From positions 1 through 25,915 of the forward strand of contig JAEWIE010000012.1 in assembly GCA_023387375.1 (NCBI GenBank): a stretch of 25,915 nt of DNA, given 5' to 3'. Shown piece after piece: positions 8,419 through 15,481 of the stretch. The position numbers were made by a program, and so were the translations under genes. How positions within the stretch are numbered: position 1 is the first letter of the stretch; every line of letters begins with the position of its first letter. The notes under the pieces are model-generated. The model saw only the letters and a list, made by a program, of their open reading frames with translations, ran no database searches and was not told the DNA's origin. Source of the DNA: Bacteroidota bacterium (GTDB taxonomy: Bacteria > Bacteroidota > Bacteroidia > Flavobacteriales > Weeksellaceae).

Positions 8419-8426
8419 CAAATATA
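8419..8426 (-). promoter_or_regulatory. -7 box of the 75-residue lipoprotein gene
   Basis: On the minus strand TATATTTG fits TAnnTTTG, 42 bases before the ATG. It sits in an inverted repeat, GTGCAAA (8416-8422) and TTTGCAC (8444-8450). The right arm forms a plus-strand box TATGTTTG (8440-8447) pointing into the neighbouring lipoprotein gene in antisense. Confidence 0.5.
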
Positions 8427-8486
8427 GTTCATTTTCTAATATGTTTGCACTTTTTTTATCCAATTCTGGATTTAGAAGTTTTTCTA

Positions 8487-8825
8487 CTAGTTAGTAGCGT
8501 CCTTCACCGCTTTCTTAGCTTCGTTTGCAGCTTTTGCAGTTGCATCAGCAGCGCCTTCCGCAGCATCAGCAGCTCCTTTTGCAGCATCTTTTGCAATCTC
8601 AGCACCCGCAGCCGTAGTGGCAGCAGCAGCATCTTTCGCAGCGTCAACAGTTGCTGTAGCAGCAGAGTCGATTACATTGGCAGCAGAGTCGGCAATCACA
8701 GCAGCTGAATCAGCAAGTGCATTAGCAGTAGAATCAGCAGCGTTTGCAGTTTCAACCGTTTCTGTCTTTTTACAAGCTACTAAGGTAAGAGCAGCAAATC
8801 CAGCTAGGAATAATGATTTTTTCAT
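8487..8825 (-). CDS. Small Ala-rich lipoprotein, longer paralogue
   Basis: 112 residues with the same start as its neighbour (signal peptide, lipobox L-V-A-C at 15-18, then K-K-T-E-T-V). The mature part is more than 40 percent Ala. It has D-S-A-x-x-V/A repeats up to about residue 60, then a Lys-containing Ala/Lys/Asp tail with A-K-D-A-A-K-G and A-A-D-A-A-E-G units resembling the 11-residue repeats of LEA-like proteins. This should be an extended amphipathic helix tethered to a membrane. It lies upstream of the 75-residue paralogue on the same strand with its own promoter candidate at 8912-8919. No known function recognised; an envelope spacer or desiccation/stress protein is only a guess. Confidence 0.8.
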   Translation of the reverse strand: MKKSLFLAGFAALTLVACKKTETVETANAADSTANALADSAAVIADSAANVIDSAATATVDAAKDAAAATTAAGAEIAKDAAKGAADAAEGAADATAKAANEAKKAVKDATN

Positions 8826-8911
8826 AATAAAGTGTTTGTTTTGATTTGATTTCTTATTTTTGGTTATTCAATCTCGGATTCGCTCTAAGGCACATCTTCA
8901 ATTGAACAATA

Positions 8912-8919
8912 CAAAGGTA
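8912..8919 (-). promoter_or_regulatory. -7 box of the 112-residue lipoprotein gene
   Basis: On the minus strand TACCTTTG matches TAnnTTTG, with a leader of about 80 bases before the ATG. No TTG is seen at the usual distance. It stands back to back with the plus-strand promoter at 8935-8965. Confidence 0.5.
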
Positions 8920-8934
8920 TATCAGATACCAAGC

Positions 8935-8965
8935 TTGTTTATGAAAATTGATTGTATTATATTTG
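8935..8965 (+). promoter_or_regulatory. Promoter of the HTH-like membrane protein gene
   Basis: TTG (8935-8937), a 20-base spacer and TATATTTG (8958-8965) form a strong Bacteroidota promoter. It overlaps the first codons of the longest open frame, which begins with TTG at 8952. That start therefore cannot be on the mRNA. Confidence 0.65.
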
Positions 8966-9026
8966 TAAAATCAATTTACAATTTTGTACAACTGAAAACC
9001 AACGACTTAAATATTTAGCATCTACT

Positions 9027-10163
9027 TTGAGCGATTTAGATTTATTGCATTTTGAACAGCTAAAAACAGAGATTCAAGCCAAATACTTAGAATCACATAC
9101 CCCGTCTGAAGAAAATATAGCGCAATGGAAAGGCATTGACATCATTTATTTTCAAGAGGACTTACGTCAAAAGGTAAAAGGCAATATAAGTGAGAAGTCA
9201 TTTTACACTTATTTCAAAAATTCACCCGTAACCAAACTACCTCGCATTGACATCTTAAATTTATTGTCCGAGTATGTTGGGTATTCCTCCTGGTATGAGT
9301 TTAAGAAGAAACATCTTTATGCCGATGAACTCCTCGCGGAATTAGAGCATGAAGAAGAGAGCCCGTTGCCACAAAATGTTCCTTCAGATTTAGATCTGAC
9401 TAACGAGCCCACTCAAATGCACGTGGATCCGCCTACAAAAACAAATTCTCAGCCTTCTGAAATGGAGCAAATGGAACCCGCGCTCTCGCACATCTCAAAC
9501 AACCAAACCCTACCTCAAAAAAAACAAGAATCCAAAATCGAACTTGGAAAAACGAAAATGTGGTATGGGATTGGCGGGCTAGCTCTGATCGCAATTGCGG
9601 CTTTATTTTTCCTATACAAAGACGAGCTTTTTGTCAAGGAATACTATTATAACTTTATTGATTCCGATCGAAATTCAAAAATCAACGCCGAACTTCAGGT
9701 GCAGATTTTAAAAGAAAACGAGTCTCCTATTTTATACAATGCAAAACCGAATGAACCCTTCGTCTATCGAAATCCAGAGGGCTCTACCCTGACAATGGTC
9801 GTTTCTTCTCCTTATTATCGAACGGACACAATCCGTAGGAACCTAAAAACAGCTCCCGAAAGTGAAATTATCGAACTAAAGCCGAACGATTACGCCATTA
9901 TGCTCTACTATTACTCTAATTCCATACAAGACATCAAGAGAAAAAGGGAGAGCTTAAATTACTTAATCAGTCAGGACGCCCTAATATATCAAGTTTACGA
10001 CAATGATACCTACGGAATTGAAACACTTGACAAATCTCGATATATCAATTTGGTGACGACTCCTACGACCTCTCTAAAGAACATGGAGGTAATAGACACA
10101 AAAATGGAAAAAGGTAAGATCGTCTTAATTAAATTTAGAATTACAAACCATGAAGAACGTTAA
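9027..10163 (+). CDS. Single-pass membrane protein with a helical, HTH-like N-terminal domain
   Basis: About 378 residues if started at TTG 9027. There is no in-frame ATG near the 5' end, and an earlier TTG (8952) lies inside the promoter. An N-terminal helical domain (about residues 1-95) shows I-S-E-K-S-F-Y-T-Y-F-K and P-R-I-D-I-L-N-L-L-S-E-Y-V-G-Y-S-S-W-Y-E-F, a pattern I associate with a helix-turn-helix-like module common in Bacteroidota. A Pro/Gln/Ser-rich linker follows, then one membrane segment (about 178-200) and a C-terminal domain of about 175 residues, probably periplasmic. This layout would suit a membrane-bound sensor-regulator, but that is inference. The 3' end overlaps the following lipoprotein gene by 14 bases, so the two products probably work together. 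Confidence 0.7.
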   Translation: MSDLDLLHFEQLKTEIQAKYLESHTPSEENIAQWKGIDIIYFQEDLRQKVKGNISEKSFYTYFKNSPVTKLPRIDILNLLSEYVGYSSWYEFKKKHLYADELLAELEHEEESPLPQNVPSDLDLTNEPTQMHVDPPTKTNSQPSEMEQMEPALSHISNNQTLPQKKQESKIELGKTKMWYGIGGLALIAIAALFFLYKDELFVKEYYYNFIDSDRNSKINAELQVQILKENESPILYNAKPNEPFVYRNPEGSTLTMVVSSPYYRTDTIRRNLKTAPESEIIELKPNDYAIMLYYYSNSIQDIKRKRESLNYLISQDALIYQVYDNDTYGIETLDKSRYINLVTTPTTSLKNMEVIDTKMEKGKIVLIKFRITNHEER

Positions 10164-10728
10164 TCTATATCTATTATTCTTTGCACTTGCCTTTATTGTG
10201 TTAGCCTGCAAAAAAGACAACCATGAACTTTCGCTCGAAAATGTAAAGTACAACAATAACAAGTCCTCTTATCCCAGTACTAAAATGGACAGTGCCCAGG
10301 CTATCAATTCCATTATAAAACAGAAAGTACAAGAGGTCATTGACCTTTCAACTCTATATAGTTCAGGAAAACAAGACACAGAGATTGATTCTGCGATGTA
10401 TTCTCAACTACAAGGTTATTTCTACAAAGCAGATTCGACAACTTTACAACCTTTATTAAAAGAACTAGATAGCTTCAAAGTAAGAGCGGCGAAAGTGCAT
10501 AACCTAAGCATTTACGAGAAAATACACAAAAACGACACGTTAAATTTTGCAAAATTTGATGTGGAATACTTCTCTGCCCAGAACAAATCCATTGCAAGAC
10601 AACAGCGTGAGGCACAGTATGTCCTTGTATCTACACCGAAACAATTTAAGAAGGAATTTAAATTCTTTTTCCTTAATTTCTATCAACCCCCAATAAAAGA
10701 CAGTATCTCTCTAGGGGTCACTAAGTAA
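10150..10728 (+). CDS. Lipoprotein of unknown function
   Basis: 192 residues with a lipoprotein signal (membrane-like stretch to residue 19, lipobox V-L-A-C, then K-K-D-N). The mature part is hydrophilic and probably helical, with no family I recognise. It starts 14 bases inside the preceding membrane-protein gene, so it is translationally coupled and likely a periplasmic partner. Its last 46 bases overlap, tail to tail, the end of the 5-formyl-THF cyclo-ligase gene on the other strand. The final residues (Q-P-P-I-K-D-S-I-S-L-G-V-T-K) are thus read antisense to that gene and may be a late extension. Confidence 0.75.
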   Translation: MKNVNLYLLFFALAFIVLACKKDNHELSLENVKYNNNKSSYPSTKMDSAQAINSIIKQKVQEVIDLSTLYSSGKQDTEIDSAMYSQLQGYFYKADSTTLQPLLKELDSFKVRAAKVHNLSIYEKIHKNDTLNFAKFDVEYFSAQNKSIARQQREAQYVLVSTPKQFKKEFKFFFLNFYQPPIKDSISLGVTK

Positions 10729-11252
10729 TCTAGCGCGACATCCGAATCATAAACATCATTTATAGGTTCTGCAGGGTCAAAAAAGCCCACACCCACCTTT
10801 TTTGTCTCTCCTAGAAGTGAAGTAAAGAAACGATCGTAAAAACCTTTCCCATATCCAATACGATTTCCTAGTGTATCGCAGTACAATAGCGGCGTCAAAA
10901 CGAAATCGAAATCCTTCTCGCCGCTATCGATCGTACTCTCAGGCTCAAGAATTCCCCAAGAGTTTAGCGCCATGGGTGTTTCTTTGTGAAGCTCAATGGA
11001 AATAAGATTGTCTCCTACCATCTTTGGCACAAAAACGCGAATTTCATTTTCTAAAAAATAGGAAATAAAAAAACCTGTATCCACTTCCTTAAACTTAGCA
11101 ATGCTTTGAAAGAGATGTACTTTCTGATTCCTTTTAGGATCAAACGTTTTAATAAACTGCTCAAATATCTGTTTAGAATAAGACAAAACCTCATCGTTAG
11201 ATAAGGTTTTTCTTAGTTCTAAATATTTGTGACGAAGTTCACTTTTAGTCAT
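10683..11252 (-). CDS. 5-formyltetrahydrofolate cyclo-ligase
   Basis: ATP-dependent enzyme (MTHFS, YgfA family) converting 5-formyl-THF to 5,10-methenyl-THF in one-carbon metabolism. The 189-residue length is normal. Motifs are K-x-x-L-R-x-K-Y near the N-terminus (here K-S-E-L-R-H-K-Y), V-F-V-P-K-M near residues 73-78, G-I-L-E-P near 99, and the glycine-rich loop I-G-Y-G-K-G-F-Y-D-R near 132-141 that binds ATP phosphate. The gene begins one base after the ferredoxin stop codon and ends the U32-ferredoxin-MTHFS operon. Its 3' end overlaps the converging lipoprotein gene by 46 bases. Confidence 0.92.
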   Translation of the reverse strand: MTKSELRHKYLELRKTLSNDEVLSYSKQIFEQFIKTFDPKRNQKVHLFQSIAKFKEVDTGFFISYFLENEIRVFVPKMVGDNLISIELHKETPMALNSWGILEPESTIDSGEKDFDFVLTPLLYCDTLGNRIGYGKGFYDRFFTSLLGETKKVGVGFFDPAEPINDVYDSDVALDYLVTPREILSFIGG

Positions 11253-11253
11253 T

Positions 11254-11484
11254 TCACACTTCTTTTACTGAGATTATATTGACCGGGCAGGCCTTTGCAG
11301 CTCTTTCACACGGAGCTAAGGCCTCGGGAAAAGGAGTTTTTAAAGTAAAAAATCCTTTCTTATCCGTAGATTTTAAAAGTACGGATTTCCCATCCTTCTT
11401 CGACATTCGAAAATACTCCGGTGCAAACTCTGCGCAGTAGTTGCATCCAATGCACTTGTCTCTTTGAAGCGTCACAATTACCAT
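11254..11484 (-). CDS. Single-cluster ferredoxin
   Basis: 76-residue iron-sulfur protein. Cys11, Cys14 and Cys17 (C-I-G-C-N-Y-C) with Cys66 (A-C-P-V) give the ligand set of one [4Fe-4S] cluster. The residue that would ligate a second cluster after Cys17 is absent (A-E-F-A-P), so this is a one-cluster type; Cys59 is extra. It lies 14 bases after the U32-family gene and one base before the cyclo-ligase gene. It is an electron carrier whose partner is unknown. The adjacent U32 protein, itself a probable Fe-S protein, is the natural candidate (inference). Confidence 0.88.
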   Translation of the reverse strand: MVIVTLQRDKCIGCNYCAEFAPEYFRMSKKDGKSVLLKSTDKKGFFTLKTPFPEALAPCERAAKACPVNIISVKEV

Positions 11485-11498
11485 AATTTCACTACTTC

Positions 11499-12743
11499 TT
11501 AAGCCTCAACAATTTTATAAAGTTTGTCAGAAGGTCTTACTCTAAATTCTGTTTTGAAAGTAATCACATCGGATTTGCTTGCTTTTTGCGCCTCTCCTTT
11601 TTCGTCAATCAGAATACGTTCCACAACCATTTCTTGAGAACCTGTAGTCGGTCCTTGAATTAGAACCTTATCTCCTACACTTAAATCATACGCTTCGATT
11701 AAAAATTCAGCTACGTTTGATTTTGGATAGAAATGACGCCCTTTTCCAATGTATACTTTTTTCTGCGTCGCATTCGAACCTGGATTCTCAGACCATTCGC
11801 CCAGTTCCTGTCCTAAATAGTAACCACTCCAAAAACCTCTATTGTAAACGGTTTCTAGTCGCTCCATCCAACCTTTTACTTTCTCTTGATCGAACGTTCC
11901 GTCTGCTACAGCATCAATCGCTTCACGGTAGCATTTCACAACGGTGGCTACATATTCAGGTGCGCGTCCACGTCCTTCAATCTTAAGTACTTTTACGCCT
12001 GCATCTACTACTTGATCTAAAAATCCAATTGTACAGAGATCTTTTGGAGACATCATGTACTCATTATCTAATTCGATTTCAAATCCAGACTCTTGGTCAA
12101 TAACGGTATATTTTTTTCTACAGTTCTGCTTACAAGCCCCTCTGTTTGCGGAGGAGTTATGAGAATGCAAACTAAGGTAGCATTTCCCTGAAACCGCCAT
12201 GCAAAGAGCTCCATGTCCGAAGATTTCAATTTCGATAAGTTCTCCGTTAGGACCTCTTACGTCATCTCTTTTTACTTGTTCACAGATCTTCTTTACTTGG
12301 GTAATACTAAGCTCTCTACTCATTACCATGGTATCTGCAAAAAGTGCATAAAACTTCACAGTTTCAATGTTGGTAATGTTAATCTGAGTGGAGATGTGAA
12401 TTTCAAGTCCAATTTGTCTTGCGTAGGAAATAACGGCCTGATCCATTGCGATCACAGCAGTAAGATCGGCAGCCTTCGCTTTGTCTAATAATGTTTTTAC
12501 AATGGAAAGGTCGTGGTCATACACAATTGTATTAAGAGTCAAATAGGTACGCACACCTTTTTCTTTGCAACGTCTCGATATTTCGGGAAGGTCGTCGATG
12601 GTAAAATTCATTGAAGCACGAGCTCGCATGTTGAGCTGCTCCACGCCAAAATAAATAGAATCCGCTCCATTGTCAAGCGCCGCTTGCATGGCCGTAAAGT
12701 CTCCCGCGGGAGCCATCAATTCAATTTTTCCTGTTTTTGTCAT
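11499..12743 (-). CDS. U32-family (TrhP/YegQ-like) protein, probable tRNA hydroxylation factor
   Basis: 414 residues of the peptidase U32 family. The family name is historical: the best studied member, E. coli TrhP (YegQ), is needed for 5-hydroxyuridine at tRNA position 34. The N-terminal part is a TIM-barrel-like domain beginning E-L-M-A-P-A-G-D. The U32 signature E-I-F-G-H-G-A-L-C ... S-G-K-C-Y-L-S lies near 173-191, and Cys181, Cys188, Cys204 and Cys208 are good candidates for Fe-S ligands. The C-terminal segment (about 330-414) forms a beta-rich domain. The ferredoxin gene next to it fits an Fe-S redox reaction. A -7 box and a 14-bp palindrome precede the start. The substrate is inferred from the family. 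Confidence 0.88.
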   Translation of the reverse strand: MTKTGKIELMAPAGDFTAMQAALDNGADSIYFGVEQLNMRARASMNFTIDDLPEISRRCKEKGVRTYLTLNTIVYDHDLSIVKTLLDKAKAADLTAVIAMDQAVISYARQIGLEIHISTQINITNIETVKFYALFADTMVMSRELSITQVKKICEQVKRDDVRGPNGELIEIEIFGHGALCMAVSGKCYLSLHSHNSSANRGACKQNCRKKYTVIDQESGFEIELDNEYMMSPKDLCTIGFLDQVVDAGVKVLKIEGRGRAPEYVATVVKCYREAIDAVADGTFDQEKVKGWMERLETVYNRGFWSGYYLGQELGEWSENPGSNATQKKVYIGKGRHFYPKSNVAEFLIEAYDLSVGDKVLIQGPTTGSQEMVVERILIDEKGEAQKASKSDVITFKTEFRVRPSDKLYKIVEA

Positions 12744-12756
12744 TTTGATATCAAAA
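12743..12756. promoter_or_regulatory. 14-bp perfect palindrome in the leader of the U32 gene
   Basis: TTTTGATATCAAAA is fully palindromic and touches the U32 start codon, between it and the -7 box (12764-12771). It could be an operator or a hairpin at the ribosome entry site; AT-rich chance is also possible. Confidence 0.35.
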
Positions 12757-12763
12757 ATTTTTG

Positions 12764-12771
12764 CAAAGATA
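12764..12771 (-). promoter_or_regulatory. -7 box of the U32-ferredoxin-MTHFS operon
   Basis: On the minus strand TATCTTTG matches TAnnTTTG and lies 20 bases before the ATG. No TTG at -33 is visible. Confidence 0.5.
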
Positions 12772-12911
12772 TGGTTTTAAATTTTGTGTTAGAACGACTT
12801 AACTCTTCCTTTTGAGACCTCGACACCTAGTAGCAATGGTAGAACACTGAGAAATTCTCTAAATTAGTGATAAATCTTGTTAAAATTCCGTTAAAAATGA
12901 AACAAGCACGT

Positions 12912-12942
12912 TTGACTGCATACCTATTTAGTGTTAAATTTG
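12912..12942 (+). promoter_or_regulatory. Promoter of the DegP/HtrA gene
   Basis: TTG (12912-12914), a 20-base spacer and TAAATTTG (12935-12942) match the Bacteroidota consensus, 24 bases before the ATG at 12967. Confidence 0.7.
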
Positions 12943-12966
12943 TGATACATACCAATTAACTTAATA

Positions 12967-14499
12967 ATGAGAAAGATAAATATGACCGAGAAAGTGAAAA
13001 AAATGCTACCCTATGCTCTTGTAGGGGTGATTTCAGGAGCCACTGTATTTGGCGGTATAAAACTAGCCGAAAATCAGCAAGCAAGCTTGCAAGATTACTC
13101 TTATTTTAGTTCGAAGAATAACGACAGTGCCCATTTTGCTTCTATTGGGGGCGCTAGTAGTGGAACCGACTTTACCACTGCGGCAAAAATGACTGTACCT
13201 GCTGTTGTAACCATTAAAAATTACTCCACAAGACCTGTTGGACGTACGTCTGAGCAAGATATTTTCGAATGGTTCTTTGGAGAACGTGCTCAACCAAGAC
13301 AACAACAGCGTCCAGACAACATGCCAAGCGGAATGGGATCTGGTGTGATTATTTCCCCAGATGGCTATATTATTTCAAACAATCACGTTGTAGCAGGAGC
13401 TTCTAAATTAGAAGTCGTTCTTAGCAACAAGAAAAGCTATACAGCTACGCTTGTAGGAACAGACCCAAACACAGACATCTCTTTATTAAAGATTGAAGAA
13501 CAGGGACTTCCCTACCTCAATTTTGCGAACTCAGATCTAGTCGAAGTGGGTCAATGGGTACTTGCGGTTGGGAATCCTTTAGGACTAAACTCCACTGCCA
13601 CAGCCGGAATTATTTCAGCAAAAGGAAGAGGAATTGGAATCCTTTCCCAAGGATCCGCGACCAACCCGATTGAAAGCTTCCTTCAAACGGACGCGGCCAT
13701 TAATATGGGGAACTCGGGAGGAGCCCTGGTCAATACAAGCGGAGATTTAATTGGGATCAATTCTGCCATTGCTTCTACAAATGGATATTACCAAGGATAT
13801 GGTTTTGCAGTACCTTCTAATCTCGCGCGCAAGATTGTAGAAGACATCAAAAAATTCGGACTCGTTCAAAGAGGATTCTTGGGTGTAATGTCGGTGGATC
13901 TTTCCGACGAACAGCAAGTAGCTCTATACAACCGAGAATACAGAACCAATTTGAAGCCAGGAGTAGGAATCTACGTAAGAGAAGTTTCTGCTAAATCAGG
14001 AGCTGAAGATGCAGGCGTAAAAGCAGGAGACATCATTACGAAAGTAGACAACCAAAACATCACCGATTTTGCAGACCTTTCCATAGCGGTGGGCAGTAAA
14101 CGACCTGGTGACGTTGTCAATTTAACCTATAACCGCAATGGCAAAGAAAATACGGTTCGTGTCGTTTTAAAAGACCAAAAAGGGAACACCTCCGTTCGTA
14201 CTCGTGCCGACCTTACAGTATCTGAAAAGATAGGCGCTGAATTCCAACCTTTAAACGAAGGATTCAAGACTCGTTACGGGTTAAATAGCGGTGTTCTTGT
14301 TCGCAATGTTGTCCCAGGGGGCGAGATGTCAAAAATTGGAATTGTAGATAATTATATCGTCATCGAGATCAATGGCAAACCTGTGAACTCCCAAAAAGAT
14401 GTAGACAAAATTCTTGATGGATTTAAAGGTAACGTTCAAGTGAAGTACGTCAATGAACGTGGTGGAATTTTTACGCAAGGATTTAAAATGCCACAGTAA
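12967..14499 (+). CDS. degP: DegP/HtrA-type periplasmic serine protease
   Basis: Envelope quality-control protease and chaperone. The 510-residue product has one N-terminal hydrophobic segment (about 14-30) that is either a signal peptide or an anchor, then a trypsin-like domain with the triad His140 (S-N-N-H-V-V), Asp170 (N-T-D-I-S-L-L) and Ser250 (M-G-N-S-G-G-A). Two PDZ domains follow, at roughly 295-390 and 405-505. A Gln/Arg/Pro-rich insert near 108-120 occupies the place of the LA loop. It has its own promoter upstream and a shared terminator downstream. Either ATG (codon 1 or codon 6) is possible; codon 1 is favoured by its distance from the promoter. DegP and DegQ types cannot be separated from sequence alone. 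Confidence 0.93.
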   Translation: MRKINMTEKVKKMLPYALVGVISGATVFGGIKLAENQQASLQDYSYFSSKNNDSAHFASIGGASSGTDFTTAAKMTVPAVVTIKNYSTRPVGRTSEQDIFEWFFGERAQPRQQQRPDNMPSGMGSGVIISPDGYIISNNHVVAGASKLEVVLSNKKSYTATLVGTDPNTDISLLKIEEQGLPYLNFANSDLVEVGQWVLAVGNPLGLNSTATAGIISAKGRGIGILSQGSATNPIESFLQTDAAINMGNSGGALVNTSGDLIGINSAIASTNGYYQGYGFAVPSNLARKIVEDIKKFGLVQRGFLGVMSVDLSDEQQVALYNREYRTNLKPGVGIYVREVSAKSGAEDAGVKAGDIITKVDNQNITDFADLSIAVGSKRPGDVVNLTYNRNGKENTVRVVLKDQKGNTSVRTRADLTVSEKIGAEFQPLNEGFKTRYGLNSGVLVRNVVPGGEMSKIGIVDNYIVIEINGKPVNSQKDVDKILDGFKGNVQVKYVNERGGIFTQGFKMPQ

Positions 14500-14534
14500 G
14501 AAAATTTAGACTTAAAGCTAGATTTATTTCATAG

Positions 14535-14569
14535 AAAATGGGCTTCGAATAATTTCGGCGCCCATTTTT
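14535..14569. terminator. Bidirectional terminator between degP and the LptD/RidA group
   Basis: A 9-bp stem AAAATGGGC / GCCCATTTT (14535-14543 and 14560-14568) with a 16-base loop lies between two converging genes. T-runs occur at the end of the stem on both strands. Confidence 0.7.
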
Positions 14570-14587
14570 GACTTTCTATTCTTTCTA

Positions 14588-15046
14588 TTAATGGTCTAAT
14601 GCCTTCTTCGCTGTTTTCTTCGCAAGTCTTTTCTTTCTTTCGAAAATCACCTCCGTAATCTTTCCTCCAATCCAAGAAAAAGGAAAAAAGGTTAAAAAGA
14701 TACAGATCTTGTAAAAGGTAGGATGATAGGGATTAATAATCACATCCATCATAGCGATAAACAAAAGAATAAAACCAATAAGGATGGCATAAGCTACCTT
14801 CGCATACTTTACCACTATTGCAGTTACCACTCCACCAATGGTCGCACCAATTCCCGAAAGAAATAGAAGGAAGACGAAAAAGCCATCCTTATCTTGCATC
14901 GAAAAAAGAAAATTTTCCCATGACTGAAAAGGGGAAAATCGCTCATAGGTGATCCAGTCGGGATTAATTCGAATTCCGAAACTGATAATAAGACCTGCGA
15001 TACCTAGCCCTAATAGGACGGCAATTGTATTTCGAAGAAAATTCAT
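14588..15046 (-). CDS. Small integral membrane protein, unknown function
   Basis: About 152 residues from the ATG at 15046 (M-N-F-L-R-N-T), which leaves a 4-base gap after ridA. An earlier in-frame ATG at 15067 would add seven residues and overlap the ridA end. Four hydrophobic segments are evident: about residues 3-23, 55-80, 85-105 and 113-135. They are followed by a basic tail rich in Lys and Arg that should face the cytoplasm. I recognise no family. It is the last gene of the group and may depend on the promoter before ridA. Confidence 0.75.
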   Translation of the reverse strand: MNFLRNTIAVLLGLGIAGLIISFGIRINPDWITYERFSPFQSWENFLFSMQDKDGFFVFLLFLSGIGATIGGVVTAIVVKYAKVAYAILIGFILLFIAMMDVIINPYHPTFYKICIFLTFFPFSWIGGKITEVIFERKKRLAKKTAKKALDH

Positions 15047-15050
15047 TAGA

Positions 15051-15434
15051 TTAATTCTCGTAGGCAATCATCGAAATCTCGACTTCTACATTTTTAGGCA
15101 AAGATGATACCTGAACCGTTTCTCTAGCCGGTAAGTTATGGGGATCCAAGTAAGAAGCATACACTTCGTTCATAAGAGAAAAATCATCCATGTTGGTAAG
15201 AAATATACTTGATTTCACCACATTTCTAAAATCCAATCCCGCTTCTTCTAAAATCGCTTTTAGGTTCTGCATCACTTGATGGGTCGCCTTTTCAATTCCT
15301 TCAATTAGCTTACCGCTAATAGGATCTAAAGGGATTTGACCTGAAATATAAAGAACTCCCTTGGCGAGAACCGCTTGTGAATATGGACCTATTGCAGCAG
15401 GGGCTTTCGTCGTGTTTATATATCTTTTTTCCAT
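15051..15434 (-). CDS. ridA: RidA family reactive-intermediate deaminase
   Basis: Hydrolyses enamine/imine intermediates made by PLP enzymes such as threonine dehydratase, protecting cells from them. The 127-residue product has the family pattern A-P-A-A-I-G-P-Y-S-Q-A, Y-I-S-G-Q-I-P near residues 29-35, and P-A-R-E-T-V-Q-V near 102-109, with the conserved catalytic Arg (near 104). The C-terminal V-E-I-S-M-I-A also fits. It lies 47 bases after lptD on the same strand but has its own -7 box at 15448-15455, so it may be transcribed independently. Confidence 0.95.
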   Translation of the reverse strand: MEKRYINTTKAPAAIGPYSQAVLAKGVLYISGQIPLDPISGKLIEGIEKATHQVMQNLKAILEEAGLDFRNVVKSSIFLTNMDDFSLMNEVYASYLDPHNLPARETVQVSSLPKNVEVEISMIAYEN

Positions 15435-15447
15435 AGTTGAATTTTTG

Positions 15448-15455
15448 CAAAGGTA
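15448..15455 (-). promoter_or_regulatory. -7 box of the ridA promoter
   Basis: On the minus strand TACCTTTG fits TAnnTTTG, 13 bases before the ridA ATG. The 5' leader would be under 10 bases. No TTG is seen at -33. Confidence 0.5.
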
Positions 15456-15481
15456 CTATTATTATTAAAATACATGGAGCA

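Noticed and set aside
8445..8844. Plus-strand Ser- and Ala-rich ORFs opposite the lipoprotein gene
   Set aside because: They are antisense readings of GCA/GCT repeats. The minus-strand frames have signal peptides, lipoboxes and promoters.
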